Made by a program: the position numbers and the translations under genes | Source: Comamonadaceae bacterium | GTDB lineage: Bacteria; Pseudomonadota; Gammaproteobacteria; Burkholderiales; Burkholderiaceae_C | Assembly: GCA_947448325.1 (NCBI GenBank) | Contig: CANFMK010000008.1 | Location: forward strand, 1-33,668 | Length of the DNA stretch: 33,668 nucleotides | Direction of reading: 5' to 3' | Part shown: positions 9,508-18,342 of the stretch, one piece after another | Layout: each line of letters opens with the position of its first letter | Numbering within the stretch: the stretch's first letter is position 1 | Notes under the pieces: generated by a model | What the model saw: only the letters and a program-made list of their open reading frames with translations | Told to the model about the DNA's origin: nothing | Database searches by the model: none

Positions 9508-10695
9508 ATGGCCATTCTTGCTGTCAACGCCGGTTCTTCGACCTTGAAGTTTTCTTTGCACCCGGTGCAGGGCGACCAAGTTTTGCCCAGTGTGCTCACC
9601 GGCAGCATCCAAGGTTTGGAGCCGCAAGGCACGCCTGAAATCAGTTGGCGCGAACAAGGCGATGTGGTCAAGCAAGCCTTGCCACCAGGGCAGGGCGATG
9701 CATTTGAGCTGGCCCTGCAGGAACTGCGCCATTTGCTGGCGCGCCTCCCCCATCTGCCGGCCTTGCAAGCCGTTGCGCACCGCGTGGTGCATGGCGGTGC
9801 CCACTACACCTGCAGCGTGCGCGTGACGCCCCAGGTGCTGCAAGACTTGGCCCAACTCAATTCACTGGCGCCGCTGCACCAACCGCACAACTTGGCGGGC
9901 ATTGCGGCCTTTGCCCAGGCTTTTCCGAAGCTGCCGCAAATCGCATGTTTTGACACCGCGTTTCACACCACCGTTGCGCCCACAGAGCAGCAATTTGCCT
10001 TGCCCCCATCGCTCACGCAGCAAGGCGTGCGCCGCTATGGCTTTCATGGCCTGTCTTACCAATACATCATGGGCGCGCTGAAAGAGCGCACACCGCGCGC
10101 CGATCGGCGCGTGCTCATGGCGCACCTGGGCAATGGCGCCAGCCTGTGCGCGGCGCAAGGCGGCGCAAGCTGCGCCACCACCATGGGTTTCTCGGCGCTT
10201 GACGGCTTGATGATGGGCACCCGCAGCGGCGCGCTGGACGCGGGCGTTCTGCTTTATTTGTTGGAGCAAGGCTGGACGCACGACCGTCTGCAAAACCTGC
10301 TCTACAAGCAGTCCGGTTTGCTGGGTGTGTCCGGCATCTCGGCCGATATGCGCAAGCTGCGCGCGGATGCCTCAGCGCAGGCGCAATGGGCGATCGATTT
10401 GTTCACCCACCGTGTGGTGCGCGAAAGCGGTGCCATGGTGGCCTGCCTGCAGGGCCTGGATGTGTTGGCCTTCAGCGGCGGTATTGGCGAACACGATGCA
10501 CAACTGCGCTTGCAGGTGTGCCAGGCGCTGCAATGGCTGGGCGTGCAGATCGACCCTGTGCGCAATCTGCAAGCTTGCGGCGACAACATCTTGTCCATTC
10601 ATGCTGTGGGTAGCATGGTCGAAATTTGGGTGGTGCCCACCGACGAAGGCCGTGTGGCCGCGCGCGAGGCGGCCGCTTTGCTGCGCGGCGCGTGA
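9508..10695 (+). CDS. ackA: Acetate kinase / acyl-phosphate kinase
   Basis: ILAVNAGSSTLKFSL N-terminus, RVVHGG, FDTAFHTT, HLGNGASLCA, FSGGIGEH. Confidence 0.93.
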   Translation: MAILAVNAGSSTLKFSLHPVQGDQVLPSVLTGSIQGLEPQGTPEISWREQGDVVKQALPPGQGDAFELALQELRHLLARLPHLPALQAVAHRVVHGGAHYTCSVRVTPQVLQDLAQLNSLAPLHQPHNLAGIAAFAQAFPKLPQIACFDTAFHTTVAPTEQQFALPPSLTQQGVRRYGFHGLSYQYIMGALKERTPRADRRVLMAHLGNGASLCAAQGGASCATTMGFSALDGLMMGTRSGALDAGVLLYLLEQGWTHDRLQNLLYKQSGLLGVSGISADMRKLRADASAQAQWAIDLFTHRVVRESGAMVACLQGLDVLAFSGGIGEHDAQLRLQVCQALQWLGVQIDPVRNLQACGDNILSIHAVGSMVEIWVVPTDEGRVAAREAAALLRGA

Positions 10696-10707
10696 GGCGT
10701 GCGCAGC

Positions 10708-10729
10708 GCTGAAAGGACTCAGCCTTTTT
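10708..10729 (+). terminator. Possible rho-independent terminator of ackA overlapping the 3' end of the convergent ligase gene
   Basis: GCTGA-AAGGAC-TCAGC followed by CTTTTTC; weak 5-bp stem. Confidence 0.35.
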
Positions 10730-12278
10730 CTTGATCGCGCAATCTGAAGCGCTGGATCTTGCCGGTGGCGGTTTTGGGCAACTCGGCCACAAACTCAATG
10801 AAGCGCGGGTATTTGTAGGGCGCCAAATGGGCTTTGACAAAGGTTTTGATGTCTTCCTCGGTCAGGCTCTGGCCTTCTTTCAGCACCACAAAGGCCTTGG
10901 TTTTGACCAGACCGTCGGTGTCGGTTTTGCCGATCACCGCCGCTTCCAAAATGGCCGGGTGCTGCACCAGCGTGGCTTCCACTTCAAACGGCGAGACATA
11001 AATGCCGCTGACTTTGAGCATGTCGTCGTTGCGTCCGGCGTAGGTGTAGTAACCGTCGGGGTCGCAGCTGTATTTGTCACCGCTTTTGGTCCATTCGCCT
11101 TGGAAGGTGTCGAGTGATTTGGCGCGGTTGTTCCAGTACATCAGGGCACTGCTGGGGCCTTTGATGTACAGATCGCCGATCTCGTTGTGACCGCTGAGCA
11201 CCTGGCCTTCTTCACCGCGCAATTGCACTTCATAGCCAGGCACCGCTTTGCCGGTGGTGCCGTAGCGCACGTCACCCGGGCGGTTGGACAAGAACACATG
11301 CAGCATTTCGGTGGAGCCAATGCCGTCGATGATTTCGCAGCCAAAGTGCGCCGTCCAGCGCTCTGCGATGTCGCGTGGCAGTGCTTCGCCAGCGGATGAG
11401 CACAGACGCAGCGCCACCTTGGATTTGGCCGGTAAATCGGGGCTGGCCAGCATGCCGCCGTAGCCTGTCGGCGCGCCATAAAACACCGTGGGTTGATGGT
11501 CGACCAGGCGTTTGAATGTGGCTTGCGGTGTGGGGCGCTCGGCCATCAACACCACAGTGGCACCGACGGACAGCGGAAACGTCAGGGCATTGCCCAGGCC
11601 ATAGGCGAAAAACAATTTGGCGGCCGAAAACACCCTGTCGTTTTCGCGCAGCGCCAACACGCCTTTGCCGTACAGCTCGGCAGTCCAGTGCAAATTGCCT
11701 TGGGTGTGCACCGTGCCTTTGGGTTTACCGGTTGAGCCCGAAGAGTAGAGCCAAAAAGCCGGCTCATCCGCCAAGGTGGGTGCGGGCAGGCCGGGTGGCA
11801 AAGTGGCCCATTGCGCCATGTCGATCGCGCCGTCAGGCAAGGCGGCGGTGGGGCGTGACACCACCAGGTTGTGCACCTCGTGCGCACCTTGGCTGAGTGC
11901 GGTTTGCAGGGTGGGCAGCAAAGCGCCCGAGACCAGGGCCGCTTGGGCGCGGCTGTTGGCGATCATGAAGGCATAGTCTTCGGCGGTCAGCAGGGTGTTG
12001 ACGGCCACCGGCACCACGCCGGCGTACAGCGCACCCAAAAACGCCACGATCCAGTCACTGCTGTCGTGCATCAGCAAAAGCACGCGTTCTTCGCGCTTCA
12101 ACCCCAAACCGCGCAGGCCAGAGGCAAAGCGCTGCACCTGCAAAGCCAAATCGCCGTAGGTCAGTTGGCCTTGGTCGTCGATCACCGCCGTTTTGTTGGC
12201 GCGCGAACGGTTGGCCTGCAGCAGATGCTGGGCAAAGTTGAATTCAGCGGGCGGTGCCATCGTGGTGGAAGGGTTCAT
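10719..12278 (-). CDS. bclA: Benzoate-CoA ligase (AMP-forming)
   Basis: AMP-binding motif YSSGSTGKPKGTVHTQ, FFAYGLGNALTFP, YRGR-type YAGRNDDMLKVSGIYVSPFEVE; divergent from boxR. Start chosen at ATG 12278 (MNPSTTMAPPAEFNFAQ); the longer ORF start would cover the regulatory region. Confidence 0.9.
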   Translation of the reverse strand: MNPSTTMAPPAEFNFAQHLLQANRSRANKTAVIDDQGQLTYGDLALQVQRFASGLRGLGLKREERVLLLMHDSSDWIVAFLGALYAGVVPVAVNTLLTAEDYAFMIANSRAQAALVSGALLPTLQTALSQGAHEVHNLVVSRPTAALPDGAIDMAQWATLPPGLPAPTLADEPAFWLYSSGSTGKPKGTVHTQGNLHWTAELYGKGVLALRENDRVFSAAKLFFAYGLGNALTFPLSVGATVVLMAERPTPQATFKRLVDHQPTVFYGAPTGYGGMLASPDLPAKSKVALRLCSSAGEALPRDIAERWTAHFGCEIIDGIGSTEMLHVFLSNRPGDVRYGTTGKAVPGYEVQLRGEEGQVLSGHNEIGDLYIKGPSSALMYWNNRAKSLDTFQGEWTKSGDKYSCDPDGYYTYAGRNDDMLKVSGIYVSPFEVEATLVQHPAILEAAVIGKTDTDGLVKTKAFVVLKEGQSLTEEDIKTFVKAHLAPYKYPRFIEFVAELPKTATGKIQRFRLRDQEKG

Positions 12279-12341
12279 GATCGGTCTCTTTTCTTGGGAT
12301 GCATTAAAAAGCTGGTCGAGATGTGCAACTGGCTGTATAAA

Positions 12342-12381
12342 TGCATTATTTTGCGCATGACCGAGTATGCAGTAAAGTGCA
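12342..12381. promoter_or_regulatory. Candidate BoxR operator in the bclA/boxR divergent intergenic region
   Basis: TGCA-N6-TGCG at 12342-12355 and TGCA-N6-TGCA at 12368-12381, starting 26 bp apart; a further TGCA at 12324. Confidence 0.55.
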
Positions 12382-12439
12382 TGTTTTGAGTTGTCGTTGT
12401 GGCTAGGGTTTTCCCTTGGTCTCGTTTTCAAGGTGAATC

Positions 12440-13396
12440 ATGGAGATTTCAGTGACCGATATGGCAACGCACACCGATGCCGCAGCCGTGAATCCGGCCG
12501 AGGCCGCCCCACCTGTTGCCCTCGATGCGGCGCGCAGTCCGTTTTTGCTGGCCTTGGGCGAGCGCGTGCGCAATTTGCGCTCACGCCAGGGCATGACGCG
12601 CAAAGCCGTGGCCTTGGCTGCGGATGTGTCAGAACGCCACCTGGCCAACCTGGAGTACGGCACCGGCAACGTGTCTGTTTTGGTGTTGTTGCAAGTGGCG
12701 CAGGCTTTGCAATGTTCCTTGGCCGAATTGCTGGGGGACATGACCACCACCTCACCCGAGTGGTTGTTGATTCGCGAGCTGCTGGGTAAGCGCACTGAAT
12801 CCGATTTGCGCCGTGCCCGTTTGCAATTGAGCGAGATGTTTGGCGAAGGCAGTGACGCCCGCGCCCGGCAAAACCGAGTGGCTTTGATCGGCCTGCGCGG
12901 CGCTGGTAAAACCACGCTGGGCCAGCGTTTGGCCGACGATTTGGGTTTTCCGTTCATCGAGTTGTCGCGCCAAATCGAACAATTTGCCGGTTGCCAAATC
13001 AGCGAAATTCACAACCTCTACGGCGCGCACGCCTACCGCCGGTACGAGCGACGCGCGCTCGAAGAAGCGATTCAAATTTACCCGGAAGTGGTGATCGCTA
13101 CGCCCGGCGGTTTGGTCTCAGACTCGGCCAATTTCAACCTGCTGCTGTCGCACTGCACCACGGTGTGGTTGCAAGCCGAGGCCTCCGATCACATGGCCCG
13201 TGTCGCCGCGCAAGGGGACATGCGACCAATGGCGGCCAGCCGCGAAGCGATGGAAGATTTGAAGCGGATTTTGGAGGGGCGCTCGGCGTTTTATTCCAAA
13301 GCCGATATCGCCATCAACACCAGTGTCGGGACGGCCGATCAGGCATTTGCCCAGCTGCGCGATGCGGTGCGCAAACAGTTGGTGGCTACCGTTTGA
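12440..13396 (+). CDS. boxR: BoxR-type transcriptional regulator (HTH plus shikimate-kinase-like domain)
   Basis: N-terminal XRE-type HTH (LRSRQGMTRKAVALAADVSERHLANLEYGTGNVSVLVL) and C-terminal kinase-like fold with Walker A GLRGAGKTTLG; adjacent to box genes. Confidence 0.92.
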   Translation: MEISVTDMATHTDAAAVNPAEAAPPVALDAARSPFLLALGERVRNLRSRQGMTRKAVALAADVSERHLANLEYGTGNVSVLVLLQVAQALQCSLAELLGDMTTTSPEWLLIRELLGKRTESDLRRARLQLSEMFGEGSDARARQNRVALIGLRGAGKTTLGQRLADDLGFPFIELSRQIEQFAGCQISEIHNLYGAHAYRRYERRALEEAIQIYPEVVIATPGGLVSDSANFNLLLSHCTTVWLQAEASDHMARVAAQGDMRPMAASREAMEDLKRILEGRSAFYSKADIAINTSVGTADQAFAQLRDAVRKQLVATV

Positions 13397-13450
13397 GGGA
13401 CTCAGACTGCGCGCATGAATATAGGGTAAATACCAATAAAATGAATTAAA

Positions 13451-13463
13451 GTGCATATTGCAC
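13451..13463. promoter_or_regulatory. Palindrome GTGCA-TAT-TGCAC upstream of boxC, possible BoxR/regulator site
   Basis: Perfect 5-bp inverted repeat, also reads as TGCA-N3-TGCA; about 94-106 bp upstream of the boxC ATG. Confidence 0.4.
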
Positions 13464-13556
13464 ACCCTGATGACGAGAAATATAATTCACATTACCACCT
13501 CGTTGTAAAGCGGTGTGAACTGAATTTCAACCCGTTGTCCCTCTTTCGGAGATCCC

Positions 13557-15215
13557 ATGAGCGCTATTTTGACTGTCGATTACCAAACGAATCCTGCCCA
13601 CTACAAGCACATCACCCTGTCCTTCGAAGGTGAGATCGCCACCTTGGCCATCAACATCAACGAAGACGCGGGCATCCGCCCTGGCTACAAGCTCAAGCTC
13701 AACAGCTATGACCTGGGCGTGGACATTGAATTGCATGACGCCTTGCAGCGCATTCGCTTTGAGCATCCTGAAGTGCGTTCGGTGGTGGTGACCAGCCTGA
13801 AGGACCGCGTGTTCTGCTCGGGTGCCAACATCTTCATGCTCGGCGTGTCGACCCACGGTTGGAAAGTGAATTTTTGCAAGTTCACCAATGAAACCCGCAA
13901 CGGCATTGAAGACTCCAGCAAACACGACGGCCTGAAATTCGTCGCCGCCCTGAACGGCGCTTGCGCTGGCGGTGGTTATGAGTTGGCGCTGGCCTGCGAC
14001 GAGATTGTGTTGGTGGACGACCGTTCCAGCGCGGTGTCCTTGCCTGAAGTGCCTTTGCTCGGCGTGCTGCCCGGCACCGGCGGTCTGACCCGCGTGACCG
14101 ACAAGCGCCACGTGCGCCACGACCTGGCCGATATTTTCTGCACCAGCGTCGAAGGTGTGCGCGGTCAAAAAGCCGTGGACTGGCGCCTGGTCGATGCCAT
14201 TGCCAAGCCGGCCGTGTTCAAAGACGTGGTCAAAGCGCATGCCACCAAACTGGCAGCGGGCAGCAGCCGTCCTGCAGTTGCCAAGGGCGTGACGCTCACG
14301 CCTTTGAACCGCACGATCGCCGCAGACGCCCTGACCTACACCAACGTCACTGTGGAGATTGACCGCGCCAAGCGCCAAGCGGTGTTCACCGTCAAAGCGC
14401 CTGCCACAGCCCAGCCTGCCGACATCGCCGGCATTGAAGCCGCTGGCGTGAACTGGTGGCCGCTGCAGATGGTGCGTGAACTGGATGACGCCATCTTGCA
14501 CATGCGCACCAACGAACTGGACATCGGCACCTGGGTGCTGAAAACCTCAGGTGATGCTGCATCCGTGCTGGCCTGCGACGCCGCTTTGCTGGCGCACAAG
14601 GACCACTGGTTTGTGCGTGAAACCATCGGCCACTTGCGCCGCACCTTGGCGCGTTTGGACGTGTCCTCGCGCAGCCTGTTTGCCTTGATTGAAGAAGGCA
14701 CTTGCTTTGCCGGCACTTTGGCCGAACTGGCGTTTTGCGCCGATCGCGCCTACATGTTGGCCCTGCCTGACGACGAAGCCAAAGCACCCAAGCTGCAATT
14801 GAGCGAGATGAATTTTGGCTTCTTCCCGATGGTCAACGACCAGACCCGTTTGCAACGTCGCTTCTACGAAGAAGTGCCGGCCATGGAAGCTGCTCGCGCC
14901 GCCATTGGCAAAGCCCTGGACGCCGATGCCGCATTGGCACTGGGCTTGGTCACCGCCGCGCCGGACGACATCGACTGGGCTGACGAGATCCGTTTGGCTT
15001 TGGAAGAACGTGCCTCCATGTCACCCGACGCCTTGACGGGCTTGGAAGCCAATTTGCGCTTTGCGCAAAAAGAAAACATGGCCACTCGCATTTTTGGCCG
15101 CTTGACCGCCTGGCAAAACTGGATCTTCCAACGCCCCAACGCCGTGGGCGAAAAGGGCGCCTTGAAGGTCTATGGCAAGGGCGAGAAAGTTCAATTTGAC
15201 ATGAACCGCGTTTGA
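13557..15215 (+). CDS. boxC: 2,3-epoxybenzoyl-CoA dihydrolase (benzoyl-CoA-dihydrodiol lyase)
   Basis: 552 aa enoyl-CoA hydratase-like (LKDRVFCSGANIFMLG, LNGACAGGGYELALACDEI); position before boxB. Confidence 0.95.
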   Translation: MSAILTVDYQTNPAHYKHITLSFEGEIATLAININEDAGIRPGYKLKLNSYDLGVDIELHDALQRIRFEHPEVRSVVVTSLKDRVFCSGANIFMLGVSTHGWKVNFCKFTNETRNGIEDSSKHDGLKFVAALNGACAGGGYELALACDEIVLVDDRSSAVSLPEVPLLGVLPGTGGLTRVTDKRHVRHDLADIFCTSVEGVRGQKAVDWRLVDAIAKPAVFKDVVKAHATKLAAGSSRPAVAKGVTLTPLNRTIAADALTYTNVTVEIDRAKRQAVFTVKAPATAQPADIAGIEAAGVNWWPLQMVRELDDAILHMRTNELDIGTWVLKTSGDAASVLACDAALLAHKDHWFVRETIGHLRRTLARLDVSSRSLFALIEEGTCFAGTLAELAFCADRAYMLALPDDEAKAPKLQLSEMNFGFFPMVNDQTRLQRRFYEEVPAMEAARAAIGKALDADAALALGLVTAAPDDIDWADEIRLALEERASMSPDALTGLEANLRFAQKENMATRIFGRLTAWQNWIFQRPNAVGEKGALKVYGKGEKVQFDMNRV

Positions 15216-15303
15216 TGTTTTTGCGTTGTGCAGCATGGTTCCCGGTGGTCCGCGCTGCAACCGAAATTTGACCCCACCGTTGCTTTAATTTCTGGAGACT
15301 CTC

Positions 15304-16731
15304 ATGTCCGGTATCAACTACAGCGAAAAAATCCCCAACAACGTCAACCTGTCTGAAGACCGCACGCTGCAACGCGCGCTGGAACAATGGCAGCCCAACT
15401 TCATCAACTGGTGGGATGACATGGGCCCTGAAGGCTCCACCGACATGGACGTGTACTTGCGTACCGCCGTGAGCGTGGACCCGCAAGGCTGGGCCCAGTT
15501 CGGTCACGTGAAGATGCGTGACTACCGTTGGGGCGTTTTCATGAACCCCGGCGAGCAAGACCGCAAGATCCACTTCGGGGACCACATCGGTGAAAAGGCC
15601 TGGCAAGACGTGCCTGGCGAACACCGCGCCAACCTGCGCCGCATCATCGTGACCCAAGGCGACACCGAGCCGGCGTCGGTGGAGCAGCAGCGCCACCTGG
15701 GCCTCACCGCCCCCAGCATGTACGACCTGCGCAACCTGTTCCAAATCAACGTGGAAGAAGGTCGCCACCTGTGGGCCATGGTGTATTTGTTGCACAAATA
15801 CTTTGGCAAAGACGGCCGCGAAGAAGCCGATGCCTTGCTCCAGCGCAACAGCGGCAACGAAGACAATCCGCGCATTTTGCAGGCGTTCAATGAGAAGACC
15901 CCCGACTGGTTGTCCTTCTTCATGTTCACCTACTTCACCGACCGTGACGGCAAGTTCCAACTGTGTGCCCTGGCCGAATCGGCGTTCGATCCCTTGGCCC
16001 GCACCACCAAGTTCATGCTGACCGAAGAGGCGCACCACATGTTCGTGGGCGAGTCCGGCGTGAGCCGCACCATCCAGCGCACGGTGGACGTGATGAACGA
16101 GCTCAAGACCGACGACGTGGCCAAGCTGCGTGCCGCTGGTGTGATCGATTTGCCCACCATCCAGCGTTACATCAACTTCCACTTCTCGGTGACCATCGAT
16201 TTGTTCGGTGCCGACGAGTCGTCCAACGCCGCCACCTTCTACAGCTCCGGTCTGAAAGGCCGTTACGAAGAAGGCAAGCGCGCTGACGACCACATCCTCA
16301 AGGGCAATAGCTACAAGATCTTGTCGGTGGAAGACGGCAAGTTGATCGAAAAAGAAGTGCCTATGCTCAACGCTTTGAACGAAGTGCTGCGCGACGACTA
16401 CATCACTGACTCCAAGGGGGGCATCGACCGTTGGAACCGCGTGATCACCAAGGCCGGTATTCCTTTCACCTTGAAGGCACCTCACAAGGCCTTCCACCGC
16501 AACATCGGCTCTTTGTCGGGTTCCAAAATCACGCCCGAGGGTCAAGTGGTCACGGATGCCGAATGGATGGCCAAAGTCGGCGAGTGGTTGCCCACCAACG
16601 AAGACCGCGCCTATGTGGCCAGCCTGATGGGCCGTGTGGTTGAGCCGGGCAAGTTCGCCAACTGGATCGCGCCACCCGTCATGGGCATCAACCGTCAGCC
16701 TGTGGACTTTGATTACGTTCGCTTCAACTGA
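15304..16731 (+). CDS. boxB: Benzoyl-CoA 2,3-epoxidase subunit BoxB (diiron oxygenase)
   Basis: 475 aa; MSGINYSEKIPNNVNLSEDRTLQRALEQWQPNFINWWDDMGPEG, metal-ligand segments EEGRHLW and EEAHHMF. Confidence 0.97.
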   Translation: MSGINYSEKIPNNVNLSEDRTLQRALEQWQPNFINWWDDMGPEGSTDMDVYLRTAVSVDPQGWAQFGHVKMRDYRWGVFMNPGEQDRKIHFGDHIGEKAWQDVPGEHRANLRRIIVTQGDTEPASVEQQRHLGLTAPSMYDLRNLFQINVEEGRHLWAMVYLLHKYFGKDGREEADALLQRNSGNEDNPRILQAFNEKTPDWLSFFMFTYFTDRDGKFQLCALAESAFDPLARTTKFMLTEEAHHMFVGESGVSRTIQRTVDVMNELKTDDVAKLRAAGVIDLPTIQRYINFHFSVTIDLFGADESSNAATFYSSGLKGRYEEGKRADDHILKGNSYKILSVEDGKLIEKEVPMLNALNEVLRDDYITDSKGGIDRWNRVITKAGIPFTLKAPHKAFHRNIGSLSGSKITPEGQVVTDAEWMAKVGEWLPTNEDRAYVASLMGRVVEPGKFANWIAPPVMGINRQPVDFDYVRFN

Positions 16732-16750
16732 TGGGTTGAATTTTTGATCT

Positions 16751-16781
16751 GACTGCTGCCTCATTTATGGGGGCGGCAGTC
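16751..16781 (+). repeat. Imperfect hairpin GACTGCTGCC...GGCGGCAGTC (after boxB)
   Basis: 10-bp arms with one mismatch; right arm overlaps the left arm of the next, larger hairpin. Confidence 0.7.
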
Positions 16782-16853
16782 GTCAAAGGCAGGGGCGGGT
16801 TCCTCATACTGGGGTACCAGAAATCGTCACCCGCCCCTGCCTTTGACGACTGC
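16776..16853. repeat. Perfect 25-bp inverted repeat, 28-nt loop
   Basis: GCAGTCGTCAAAGGCAGGGGCGGGT (16776-16800) / ACCCGCCCCTGCCTTTGACGACTGC (16829-16853); loop contains CTGG-GGTA-CCAG. Confidence 0.95.
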
Positions 16854-16858
16854 ATGGT

Positions 16859-16873
16859 GTGCGCAAAGCGCAC
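16859..16873. repeat. Short palindrome GTGCGC-AAA-GCGCAC
   Basis: Perfect 6-bp arms, 3-nt spacer. Confidence 0.8.
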
Positions 16874-16884
16874 CCAATGCCGGT

Positions 16885-16908
16885 AGACTGCCAATGGCTG
16901 AGCAGTCT
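16885..16908. repeat. Short inverted repeat AGACTGC...GCAGTCT
   Basis: Perfect 7-bp arms, 10-nt loop. Confidence 0.8.
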
Positions 16909-16915
16909 GAGAGCG

Positions 16916-16987
16916 ACGGTATGGCTTGGGGCCGGGCGCCGATTTTTCGGTACGCCGTTTGAGGTGACCGGCCCCAAGCCATACCGT
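16916..16987. repeat. Perfect 20-bp inverted repeat, 32-nt loop
   Basis: ACGGTATGGCTTGGGGCCGG (16916-16935) / CCGGCCCCAAGCCATACCGT (16968-16987); loop contains CCGA-TTTT-TCGG. Confidence 0.95.
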
Positions 16988-17043
16988 TGCGGAGCTTGCC
17001 AAACAAAAGATAAAACACTGAAGAACCACAAGAAAGCCGTGAC

Positions 17044-18342
17044 ATGACCACCGAATCGATCCTGATCAAACAGCACGTCATCGACCCTGAAATCTGCATC
17101 CGCTGCAACACCTGCGAAGCGATTTGCCCGGTCGGCGCGATCACCCATGATTCGCTCAACTACGTGGTCAAGGCCGATATTTGCAACGGGTGCATGGACT
17201 GCATCTCGCCTTGCCCCACCGGCTCCATCGACAACTGGCGCATGGTGCCCAAGGCCCGGGCTTACAGCATTGAAGAACAACTGACCTGGGACGAATTGCC
17301 TGCCGAACTCAGCGCCGAAGAACTCGCCGCTGCCGGTGGTGACGCCCATGCTGCCCAAGAAGAGGCGCAAGCGGTGGTGCAGGCTGCGGCGGCTTCATCG
17401 GCATCGGCCGCCAGCACGGCCAGCGCCTCGGGATTCAACTCGGCCCAGTTCGGCGCCACCATTCCCCCTTGGTCCGCCGCACATGCTTACACCAATCTCT
17501 ACGGCCCCAAGGCCTTTGATAAAACCATCACCGCCACCGTGACGGGTAATTTGCGCGTCACGGAAGTGGGCAAGGAATACGACACCCACCACATCGTGCT
17601 CGATTTCGGCAGCATGCCTTTCCCCGTGCTGGAAGGACAGTCGATTGGTATTTTGCCGCCCGGTGTGGACGAAAAGGGCCGCGCACACCATGCGCGCCAG
17701 TATTCGATCGCCAGCCCGCGCAATGGCGAGCGTCCTGGTCACAACAACCTGTCGCTGACCATCAAGCGGGTGCTGGAAGACCATGACGGCCAGCCGGTGC
17801 GTGGCGTCGCTTCTAACTACATGTGTGACCTGAATGTAGGTGACAAAGTCCAGGTGATCGGTCCTTTTGGCGCGAGCTTTTTGATGCCGAACCATCCCAA
17901 GAGCAACATCGTGATGATTTGCACCGGCACTGGCTCGGCCCCGATGCGCGCCATGACCGAATGGCGTCGTCGTCTTCGTGCCAGTGGCAAGTTCGAAGGC
18001 GGCAAACTGATGCTGTTCTTCGGTGCCCGCACGCAGCAAGAGTTGCCTTATTTTGGCCCGCTGCAAAACCTGCCCAAAGATTTCATCGACATCGAGTTTG
18101 CCTATTCGCGCACACCCGGACAGCCTAAGCGCTATGTGCAAGACGCCCTGCGCGATCGGGCGGCCGACATTGCCGCCTTGCTCAAAGACAGCCATACCTG
18201 CTTTTATGTCTGTGGCTTGAAAAGCATGGAAGAAGGCGTGGTCATGGCGCTGCGCGACATCGCTCAAGGTGCGGGCATGGACTGGGACAGCGTGGGCGCT
18301 GCGCTCAAACAGCAAGGCCGCTTGCACCTCGAGACCTATTGA
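17044..18342 (+). CDS. boxA: Benzoyl-CoA 2,3-epoxidase reductase component BoxA
   Basis: Two 4Fe-4S motifs ([32 protein letters not shown]), Ala/Ser-rich linker, FNR-like FAD/NAD module ([26 protein letters not shown]). Confidence 0.95.
   Translation: MTTESILIKQHVIDPEICIRCNTCEAICPVGAITHDSLNYVVKADICNGCMDCISPCPTGSIDNWRMVPKARAYSIEEQLTWDELPAELSAEELAAAGGDAHAAQEEAQAVVQAAAASSASAASTASASGFNSAQFGATIPPWSAAHAYTNLYGPKAFDKTITATVTGNLRVTEVGKEYDTHHIVLDFGSMPFPVLEGQSIGILPPGVDEKGRAHHARQYSIASPRNGERPGHNNLSLTIKRVLEDHDGQPVRGVASNYMCDLNVGDKVQVIGPFGASFLMPNHPKSNIVMICTGTGSAPMRAMTEWRRRLRASGKFEGGKLMLFFGARTQQELPYFGPLQNLPKDFIDIEFAYSRTPGQPKRYVQDALRDRAADIAALLKDSHTCFYVCGLKSMEEGVVMALRDIAQGAGMDWDSVGAALKQQGRLHLETY

Noticed and set aside
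14950-16764. 604-aa minus-strand ORF opposite boxC/boxB
   Set aside because: Long open antisense frame due to GC-rich codon usage; the plus strand encodes unmistakable BoxC and BoxB.
17361-17440. Ala/Ser-rich stretch in BoxA as a frameshift or degraded region
   Set aside because: Reads in frame as a flexible linker between the ferredoxin and flavin reductase domains.
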